From the NCBI GenBank assembly GCA_013289825.1, contig JABCZF010000019.1, positions 1 to 64,000 of the forward strand: a stretch of DNA of 64,000 nucleotides, in the 5' to 3' direction. The translations under genes were made by a program, and so were the position numbers. The notes under the pieces were generated by a model. The model ran no database searches and was not told the origin of the DNA. It saw only the letters and a program-made list of their open reading frames with translations. Positions 8,199-15,841 of this stretch are shown piece after piece (within the stretch, counting starts at the first letter, position 1; every line of letters begins with the position of its first letter). Source of the stretch: Acidobacteriota bacterium. Its GTDB lineage: Bacteria > Acidobacteriota > Terriglobia > Acidiferrales > UBA7541.

Positions 8199-10640
8199 AT
8201 GAGCAGCCGCATGCCTGATCAGGACAGTATTCAAGAGCGCCTGAAAACAGTGCAAGAGGAATGCCAACGGCTTCGTGAAGAGAACGCGCATCTCCGTGCG
8301 ATGCTTGGGATTAATCAATCGCCCCCCAACGAACCCGTTCCACAAGCCGTCCTCGTCCCAAAGCTTTCGTCCACTACAAAAGGTGGAGTTTCCACACCAG
8401 AGGAGAAAATCTCGCTCTTTCGAAATCTGTTTCGTGGGCGCGAAGATGTTTTCGCCACTCGCTGGGAAGGCAAGTGTGGCAAATCTGGCTATTCACCTGC
8501 CAGCGTCATGGACTGGCGTGCCATCCATGTCGCGAAACCAGAAGAACGAAAGAAGGTTGCCCGCAAAACCAGGATGCTCCAGCCACTGACGGATGACGCG
8601 ATTCGTAATCATCTAACTGGCAAGCAGACCGTCGGCATTTATCCACTTCTGCCTGACGACACTTGCTGGTTTCTTGCCGTGGATTTCGACAAGAAGTCCT
8701 GGGTAATTGATGCGGCAGCGTTTGCCGCAACATGCAGGCGATTTCAGGTTCCCTTGGCTGTCGAGCGATCGCGATCAGGAAATGGCGCTCATGTATGGAT
8801 CTTCTTTGACCGTCCGGTGTCCGCTGCCGATGCGAGAAGGCTGGGATGTGCCTTGTTGACACGCACTATGGAAAATAGGCATGAAATCGGCCTTGATTCT
8901 TACGACCGTCTTTTCCCCAATCAGGACACCACGCCCAAAGGCGGTTTCGGAAATCTAATTGCGTTGCCATTGCAAAAGCGTCCCAGAGAACTAGGCAACA
9001 GCGTGTTCTTGGATGAACTGTTTCAGCCGCACCCTGATCAGTGGAGCTTTTTGAAGTCCGTTCAGAGAATGCCAATGGATCAGCTCGCTCGAATAACTTA
9101 CGCGATAGCCCCCGAGGGAAATCCCATTGGAGTGCACCTCCAATTGCCCGACGAAGACGAGGGCGAAGCCCCATGGCTCTGGCGCCCTTCCCGGAAGCGC
9201 AAGGAAAGAGAAATCACCGGTCCGATGCCGCCGAATGTTCATGTGGTGGCAAGCAATCTTATCTATATCGAGAAAGAGGGCTTGCCGTCCGGGATGGTAG
9301 ATCGCCTGGTTCGCATCGCTGCTTTTCAAAATCCCGAATTTTACAAAGCTCAATCGATGCGGCTCTCGACCTACGGTAAGCCGCGGGTCGTATCCTGCGG
9401 TGAAGTCTTCCCCGAGCACATTGGCCTTCCAAGGGGGTGCATGGAAGAGGTAGTCCGTGTTTTCAAGTCACATCACATTAATGTGGAAGTTCATGATGAA
9501 CGAACCGCAGGGCAGCAAATCGATGTTGCTTTCCAAGGTGAATTGCGGCCTGAACAACGGGACGCCATTGAGCAAGTGCTTGCTCATGACCAAGGCATAC
9601 TCAGTGCGCCAACGGCGTTCGGAAAAACAGTGGTGGGGGCTTTCCTTATCGCCAAACGAGCGGTTAACACCCTGATCCTCGTGCATCGGCGTCAATTGAT
9701 GGACCAATGGCGCGAGCGATTAGCTGCGTTTCTAGCTTTGCCGATTGGGCACGTTGGACAGCACGGGGGAGGGAAAACCAAGAGAACCGGTCTGATTGAT
9801 GTTGCTGTAATCCAGAGCTTGCAGCGTAAAGGGGCAGTCGAAGATTTCGTCGCGGACTACGGACACGTGATTGTGGATGAATGTCATCATCTGTCAGCAG
9901 TGACCTTTGAACGAATCCTTCGCGAAGTCAAAGCAAAATACGTTCTGGGATTGACGGCGACACCGACTCGAAAAGATGGGCATCAACCCATCATCTACAT
10001 GCAATGCGGCCCAATTCGTTTTCATCTCAGCGCGAAGAAGGCTGCCGAGTCTTCACCACTCCAACATAAGGTTTTCCCAAGGATTACCGATTTCGGATGG
10101 AGTCGGCCTGAAAATGAGACGGCGATTCAAGATATTTATGCTGCTCTCATCGTTAGCCAGGAGAGGAACGACCTGATCGTCCGAGACCTTCAGCAGGCTT
10201 TGTCCAGCGGGCGCTCGCCACTTGTTCTGACAAGTCGGACGGGACATCTCGATTATTTGGCTGGGCGCTTGGGTGCCGTTTGTCCGCACATTTTTGTTTT
10301 GAAGGGTGGGATTGGCACGAAGCAAAGGAAGAAACTGGCTGAATCTCTAGCAGCCGTTCCTTGCGATGAACCGCGCGTGATCCTTGCGACCGGAAGTTAC
10401 CTCGGCGAGGGATTTGACGACCCACGTCTTGATACGCTTCTTCTTGCAATGCCGATTTCATGGAAAGGTACTTTGCAGCAGTACGTGGGCCGCTTGCATC
10501 GCCTCCACGACAACAAGAGCGAAGTCCACGTCTACGACTATGCGGATGTGATGGTACCTATGCTGGCTCGCATGTACAAGAAGCGTCTTGCAGGGTACTC
10601 TGCGCTCGGCTATACGGTTGCCGAGGTTGTGCGGATCTGA
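8199..10640 (+). CDS. TOTE-like archaeo-eukaryotic primase fused to a superfamily 2 helicase
   Basis: AEP-like motifs FLAVDFDKKSW and RSGNGAHVWIFF; helicase motifs SAPTAFGKT, VIVDECHH, GLTATPTRKDG, QQYVGRLHR. Start MSSRMPDQ chosen inside ORF 8076..10640. Confidence 0.85.
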   Translation: MSSRMPDQDSIQERLKTVQEECQRLREENAHLRAMLGINQSPPNEPVPQAVLVPKLSSTTKGGVSTPEEKISLFRNLFRGREDVFATRWEGKCGKSGYSPASVMDWRAIHVAKPEERKKVARKTRMLQPLTDDAIRNHLTGKQTVGIYPLLPDDTCWFLAVDFDKKSWVIDAAAFAATCRRFQVPLAVERSRSGNGAHVWIFFDRPVSAADARRLGCALLTRTMENRHEIGLDSYDRLFPNQDTTPKGGFGNLIALPLQKRPRELGNSVFLDELFQPHPDQWSFLKSVQRMPMDQLARITYAIAPEGNPIGVHLQLPDEDEGEAPWLWRPSRKRKEREITGPMPPNVHVVASNLIYIEKEGLPSGMVDRLVRIAAFQNPEFYKAQSMRLSTYGKPRVVSCGEVFPEHIGLPRGCMEEVVRVFKSHHINVEVHDERTAGQQIDVAFQGELRPEQRDAIEQVLAHDQGILSAPTAFGKTVVGAFLIAKRAVNTLILVHRRQLMDQWRERLAAFLALPIGHVGQHGGGKTKRTGLIDVAVIQSLQRKGAVEDFVADYGHVIVDECHHLSAVTFERILREVKAKYVLGLTATPTRKDGHQPIIYMQCGPIRFHLSAKKAAESSPLQHKVFPRITDFGWSRPENETAIQDIYAALIVSQERNDLIVRDLQQALSSGRSPLVLTSRTGHLDYLAGRLGAVCPHIFVLKGGIGTKQRKKLAESLAAVPCDEPRVILATGSYLGEGFDDPRLDTLLLAMPISWKGTLQQYVGRLHRLHDNKSEVHVYDYADVMVPMLARMYKKRLAGYSALGYTVAEVVRI

Positions 10641-10785
10641 TGCCTTGCCAGGAGGGTTTAGACCCGCGACATTCTGTTCACAAGGTGTGACGGAGTTCCT
10701 CAGGTTGCCGTAATCTTTTTACTGCCCCGTTACTATCACACTCTTTATCCGACGATGGTAGACTTCGCAGCGGAGATCAACGGGG

Positions 10786-12621
10786 ATGGCCGGGCAGATT
10801 ATCGGCGTCAATAAGTCTTCGCTTTGGCTAGCATGGAAAGAGATTCGTTCGCAGCTCCGCAATGCCAGCGTCCGCGACGTAATTGATTTCCTGGATTACG
10901 ACATCGAACCAAATGTTTGGATTGAGCGTCTGTTGCGCCACATATCATCTGGGGGTTTCGAGCCAAACCCTCCGTTTCGATTTCCACTCGCGAAGTCACC
11001 CAGCTTCAAACGGATTCTCACGTTCCCTGCCATCCCAGACCTCGTTCTGTATCGGGCAATCGCCGACTACATTCATCGCCGAGCAAAGAAGTACCAGCAA
11101 CCACATGTCTACTACCGACGCGCCGATTTTCACAAAGCCACGACAGCCGCACAGCAAGCCGCCGAGGAAGAGATGCAACAACTCGCCACTGATTACAGGT
11201 TTACTTCGACGCACAGTTTCCTGAATTGGTTGAACTACTCCCAATACCGCAAACATTTGGTCATCAAAAAGATTTTCCCGTTCATCGTCGTCAGTGACAT
11301 CACAAACTTTTTCAACAGCGTCCTCCATTCAGAGGTATCAAATGCATTCCGGAGCTTCCCAATTCCCAGCCGCCTCATTGGCCTACTCTTTTTCTTGTTG
11401 GAACGGCTTGCGATCCGGGCCGATTATTCAGACTCACCGGGAATTGGATTGCCTGTGGATGAATTCGAATGTTCGCGAACCATAGCGAACCTGGTGCTCT
11501 TCTCTCACGACCGAAGAATCGTCGGGATCGTAGGAAAGGACGCATACGTGCGGTGGATGGATGATCATGTGATAGGTGTGAAGTCACGCGCCGATGGTTT
11601 GCGGCTTCTTGGAGCGTTGGAGGAGTCCCTCTCAAATTTGTATCTCACTCCGAATGCAAAGAAATCAATCGTCCTTTCCCTTCCTGAAGCCAAGTTGTAC
11701 TTTCACTTGGATACAAACGCCGCCCTCGACCTCCTTGAAGCCAAAGTCGTTAAGAAGTCTCTCCGGCGGCAATCATTGGTGCGCGAGCTAAATCGGGTTT
11801 GGCGGATTGCCTGGCGACACGAAGGCAAAGGTCAATGGGGGCAGATTCAAAAGCGCATGTACAGATTGGCCGGACTCACCAAGGCAACGTTCCTACGTAC
11901 TCGCGCCGAAAAGGATCTTCTCGAAAACCCTTCCCTTGCCGAGAGAATAAGCGACTATATCCGTTGCTCAGGCTCAGTGATCGAGTATTTAGACTTTGTA
12001 AGGGTGATTTTGGCGCACAAAGAGCAGATACATGACGACGTTGCGCTTGTTTTCTTCGAAAGTCTTCTGAGACTCGAAGCTAGAGGCCCGTCCGCAATAC
12101 TGATCGCGCGGACGGCGGAGAAGTTGTTGAAGGGCTTACGCAGCAGACAACGAGCAACCCTGTTCGCTGCACCAGCGAGCCTATTGGTCCTCAGGTTCGG
12201 CGACCGTCGCCATCTTTCGATCTTGCGTCGCTGCTTTCAAGATGCCGGTAAAGGGATTCCATCTCAGGCAATCAGAGCCACTGCGATTGTGTATGCAAGT
12301 TACGGGAGGGAAGAATTCCATCGCGTCCGCAGAACGGCAGCTGTGCTCTTAACGAATCCTCTTGCATTGCTCGTCAGGTTGGTGCTCAGAATCTCTAAAT
12401 TTACCGAAGTGCCTGACAGATACAAAGCAAGGTTGATTGTCCGGCGTGATTCCGTCAGTGGGCGGGAATATTTGGACATGAGAGTGTTGCTGGCTGCACG
12501 CTTGTTGACTCTCAACAAGAGAAAGAGCGTCCGAACGTGGCTTAAGAGCTGGAAAGACAGCATGAGGAAACGCAACGTATCGGCTTTCGACAAGAATCTA
12601 CTTGCTCGCCTCCTCGCTTGA
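10786..12621 (+). CDS. Divergent reverse transcriptase with long helical C-terminal extension
   Basis: RT motif A-like VVSDITNFFNSV, motif B-like GIGLPVDEFECSRTIANLVL, catalytic box YVRWMDDHVIGV, followed by TPNAKKSIVLSL. The C-terminal ~300 aa looks helical. Confidence 0.8.
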   Translation: MAGQIIGVNKSSLWLAWKEIRSQLRNASVRDVIDFLDYDIEPNVWIERLLRHISSGGFEPNPPFRFPLAKSPSFKRILTFPAIPDLVLYRAIADYIHRRAKKYQQPHVYYRRADFHKATTAAQQAAEEEMQQLATDYRFTSTHSFLNWLNYSQYRKHLVIKKIFPFIVVSDITNFFNSVLHSEVSNAFRSFPIPSRLIGLLFFLLERLAIRADYSDSPGIGLPVDEFECSRTIANLVLFSHDRRIVGIVGKDAYVRWMDDHVIGVKSRADGLRLLGALEESLSNLYLTPNAKKSIVLSLPEAKLYFHLDTNAALDLLEAKVVKKSLRRQSLVRELNRVWRIAWRHEGKGQWGQIQKRMYRLAGLTKATFLRTRAEKDLLENPSLAERISDYIRCSGSVIEYLDFVRVILAHKEQIHDDVALVFFESLLRLEARGPSAILIARTAEKLLKGLRSRQRATLFAAPASLLVLRFGDRRHLSILRRCFQDAGKGIPSQAIRATAIVYASYGREEFHRVRRTAAVLLTNPLALLVRLVLRISKFTEVPDRYKARLIVRRDSVSGREYLDMRVLLAARLLTLNKRKSVRTWLKSWKDSMRKRNVSAFDKNLLARLLA

Positions 12622-12729
12622 TTCCTTAGGACGAGAGATCTCTGCTGGCATCGACGAGAACGCGCCACTGTTGCGGAGATCGTGGACTTAGAGAAATGGT
12701 GCTGAGACAATGGTCAGCTATCGAACTCT

Positions 12730-14133
12730 ATGCTCTTCACAATTACGAATACACATAGCCCGGCCACGGACTTGGGCTACTTACTCCACAAGAGCCCGTT
12801 CCGCATCCATTCGTTTGAACAGGTCTTCGGGAAAGCGCACGTCTTCTACCCGGAGACCACACCCGAACGCTGCACTGCCGCGCTGCTACTGGAGATTGAT
12901 CCGATCGGTCTAGTACGCAACCGGCGCGGGCCAAGCGGTGAAGCGCACGCTCTGGAACAGTACGTTAATGACCGGCCCTACGCGGCTTCGTCTTTCCTAA
13001 GCGTTGCTATTGCCCGCACCTTCGGTACTGCAATGACCGGCAAGAGTAAGGAGCGTCAGGAACTAGCGGATACGCCGCTGCCACTGGAAGTGCGGATCAC
13101 GGTGTTGCCTTGTCGCGGCGGAGAAAATCTCTTGCGCCGCTTGTTCGAGCCGTTGAGTTACGAGGTCACGGCCGTTCGACACCCACTCGATGAGAAATTC
13201 CCAGAGTGGGGAGAGAGCGCGTATTTCACGGTTACACTGAAGAACACAATTCGATTGAGTGATTTGCTGACGCATCTCTATGTCCTGATTCCAGTCCTGG
13301 ACGACGATAAGCACTACTGGGTTGGTGACGCGGAAGTCGAAAAGCTTCTGCGTCATGGAGAGGGCTGGCTTCGCGAGCATCCCGAACGTGAGCTGATTAC
13401 CAACCGCTATTTGAAGCACCAGAAGCGATTGGCTCGTGAGGCGCTGAGCCGCCTCATCGGAGAGGAAGAGCCCGCCGCGGACGAACTAGCAGAAACTCAC
13501 ACGCGCGAAGAGGAGGCCATAGAGAAGCCGATTAGCCTGGCCGAACAGCGCATTGGAGCCGTCATTGCAGCCCTCCGCAGCAGCGGTGCGAAGCGTGTAC
13601 TCGACCTTGGCTGTGGTGAGGGTCGTCTTCTGCGCGAGCTCTTGAAAGACAGGGCCTTTGTGGAAATCGTTGGCATGGATGTGTCGCATCGAGCCCTTGA
13701 GATTGCCTCGCAGAAACTGCGTCTAGAGGACTTGCCTACGATGCAGAAGGATCGCATTCGTCTGATTCACGGATCACTGACTTATCGCGACAAACGCCTC
13801 AGCGGTTATGACGCTGCAACCGTGGTGGAAGTCATCGAGCACCAAGATCCGCCGCGTCTTGCGGCTTTTGAGCGAGTCCTCTTTGAATTCGCACGCCCGC
13901 AAACTGCGGTGGTGACAACACCGAATGCCGAGTACAACGTCAAATTCGAGACGCTGCCCGCCGGCAAGATGCGACACAAAGATCATCGCTTCGAGTGGAC
14001 ACGCGCCGAATTTCAATCCTGGGCTGATGCCATAGCGGTGCGATTCGCCTATTCCGTCCGGTTCTTGCCAATTGGACCAGAAGACCCAATTGTTGGCAGC
14101 CCCACACAGATGGGAATTTTCACTCGTGGCTGA
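12730..14133 (+). CDS. hen1: Hen1-like 3'-terminal RNA ribose 2'-O-methyltransferase (bacterial type with N-terminal domain)
   Basis: N-terminus MLFTITNTHSPATDLGYLLHKSP..HSFEQVFGKAHVFYPE; SAM motif VLDLGCGEGRLL; Hen1 signature VVEVIEHQDPPRLAAFERVLFEFARP and HKDHRFEWTRAEFQ. Confidence 0.95.
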   Translation: MLFTITNTHSPATDLGYLLHKSPFRIHSFEQVFGKAHVFYPETTPERCTAALLLEIDPIGLVRNRRGPSGEAHALEQYVNDRPYAASSFLSVAIARTFGTAMTGKSKERQELADTPLPLEVRITVLPCRGGENLLRRLFEPLSYEVTAVRHPLDEKFPEWGESAYFTVTLKNTIRLSDLLTHLYVLIPVLDDDKHYWVGDAEVEKLLRHGEGWLREHPERELITNRYLKHQKRLAREALSRLIGEEEPAADELAETHTREEEAIEKPISLAEQRIGAVIAALRSSGAKRVLDLGCGEGRLLRELLKDRAFVEIVGMDVSHRALEIASQKLRLEDLPTMQKDRIRLIHGSLTYRDKRLSGYDAATVVEVIEHQDPPRLAAFERVLFEFARPQTAVVTTPNAEYNVKFETLPAGKMRHKDHRFEWTRAEFQSWADAIAVRFAYSVRFLPIGPEDPIVGSPTQMGIFTRG

Positions 14134-15055
14134 ACGAAGCAGACTGAGGCGTGAACGAATCGTGCCTTTGGGGACTCAGATTGTGACGCGCGCAGACACA
14201 CATACGCCCGAAGGCGGTTTGCTTCAGATGGCCGGGGCGGTTGCAGTGGTTCTGCAAGTGCCGTCGGACATCCGCGGAGAATATCGAGTGCGGTTTCCCG
14301 ATGGTGCGGAAACATCCCTAAAGCGTAGCGAATTCCAAGTGCGAAAGGACTTAGCCAAGACCATCGGGACCGGCCTGGGAATTTCCCAGGCCGACCTGTA
14401 TGAATTTGTGATTTACCGCTGCATTGTGGGATCGCGAGCCTATGGGCTGGACGAGGACAGCTCGGACGTTGATCGACGCGGAATTTATTTGCCGCCAGCG
14501 GATCTCGAATGGTCGTTGCTCGGAGTGCCGGAACAACTCGAACGTCAGGAGACGCAGGAGTGCTATTGGGAACTGGAGAAATTTCTGCGCCTCGCCCTTC
14601 GAGCGAATCCTAACGTCCTGGAGTGTCTGTACACACCGTTAATTGAAGAGGTTTCACCGCTGGCCGAGGAGCTTCTTGCCATGCGCGCCTGCTTCCTCAC
14701 CAAACAGGTCTATCAGACCTACAACGGATACGTTATGTCCCAATTCAAGAAGTTAGGCCAGGACCTACGCAACAAGGGCGCGATTCGCTGGAAGCACGCG
14801 ATGCACCTTGTGCGCCTCTTGGTTTCGGGAATCACGGTCTTAACGGAGGGGGCAGTTCCGGTACGAGTTGGCCAGCACCGAGATCGCCTACTGGCGATTC
14901 GACGTGGCGAACTATCATGGCAAGAAGTCAATGCGTGGCGAAAAGACCTTCACCGCGAATTCGATGCCGCATGGGCAAAAACCAAGCTCCCCGAGCATCC
15001 CGAATACGACCGAGTAAATACATTCCTCGTGAAAGCGAGACGCAGCAAGGTCTAA
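14126..15055 (+). CDS. RlaP-like (RNA repair-associated DNA polymerase beta superfamily) nucleotidyltransferase with N-terminal beta-rich extension
   Basis: VGSRAYGLDEDSSDVDRRGIYLPP. GTG at 14126 overlaps the hen1 stop; the track ORF starts at 14072 but its first 18 aa lie inside hen1. Confidence 0.85.
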   Translation: MAERSRLRRERIVPLGTQIVTRADTHTPEGGLLQMAGAVAVVLQVPSDIRGEYRVRFPDGAETSLKRSEFQVRKDLAKTIGTGLGISQADLYEFVIYRCIVGSRAYGLDEDSSDVDRRGIYLPPADLEWSLLGVPEQLERQETQECYWELEKFLRLALRANPNVLECLYTPLIEEVSPLAEELLAMRACFLTKQVYQTYNGYVMSQFKKLGQDLRNKGAIRWKHAMHLVRLLVSGITVLTEGAVPVRVGQHRDRLLAIRRGELSWQEVNAWRKDLHREFDAAWAKTKLPEHPEYDRVNTFLVKARRSKV

Positions 15056-15056
15056 G

Positions 15057-15836
15057 GTGAAAGACGCATCGCGAATGGAACTGAATTCCAAATTACTCGC
15101 AGCTGTGAAGCGACAGGAATATCCCATGGTCTTTGTGACAGTTAGTGGTGCACACCTGTACGGCTTCCCATCGCCGGATTCTGATTATGATCTTCGTGGT
15201 GTGCATGTGTTGCCGATACGAGATGTCGTAGGATTGGACATTGGCACTGAAACAATTGAGGTTTCTGAAGATCGAGACGGCGTCCAGCTTGATCTGGTAA
15301 CCCACGACATTAATAAATTCTTCAGATTGCTCCTAAAGAAGAATGGCTATGTCCTTGAGCAGTTGTATTCGCCGCTCATTGTCCATACGACGCCGGAGCA
15401 CGCAGAGCTGAAAGAGATCGCCCAAGGATGTATCACTCGCCACCACAGCCATCACTATCTCGGTTTTGCAGAGACTGAGTGGAAACTTCTCAACAAAGAG
15501 AATCCAAAGAAGATAAAACCGCTCCTTTACCTTTATCGGGTTCTTTTGACCGGGATACACTTGATGCGCACGGGGAAAGTGGAAGCCAACTTGGAGTATC
15601 TCAATCGAGTCTTCAAATTGCCCTACATACCTGAGCTAATTTCTCGTAAGTTGGCGGGAGCCGAGAAGAGCATTCTCGAAGATGCGGATATGGCTTTCCA
15701 CGACAAAGAATACGTGCGGTTGCGAGCCGAGCTGGAGAAGGCGAGTGAAGACTCTAAATTGCCCGACCATCCCTCCAGCAAAGAGGCATTGAACGACCTG
15801 CTAGTCCGCGTAAGGCTGCGTCCAGTCTCGTCCTAA
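15057..15836 (+). CDS. Second RlaP-like nucleotidyltransferase
   Basis: VSGAHLYGFPSPDSDYDLRGVHVLP; same fold signature as the preceding gene; starts immediately after it. Confidence 0.85.
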   Translation: MKDASRMELNSKLLAAVKRQEYPMVFVTVSGAHLYGFPSPDSDYDLRGVHVLPIRDVVGLDIGTETIEVSEDRDGVQLDLVTHDINKFFRLLLKKNGYVLEQLYSPLIVHTTPEHAELKEIAQGCITRHHSHHYLGFAETEWKLLNKENPKKIKPLLYLYRVLLTGIHLMRTGKVEANLEYLNRVFKLPYIPELISRKLAGAEKSILEDADMAFHDKEYVRLRAELEKASEDSKLPDHPSSKEALNDLLVRVRLRPVSS

Positions 15837-15841
15837 TTTGC

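Noticed and set aside
10786-12621. Group II intron, retron or DGR origin for the RT
   Set aside because: No maturase/endonuclease motifs or recognisable intron RNA; no obvious msr/msd fold; no template/variable repeat pair noticed. Phylogeny is still required.
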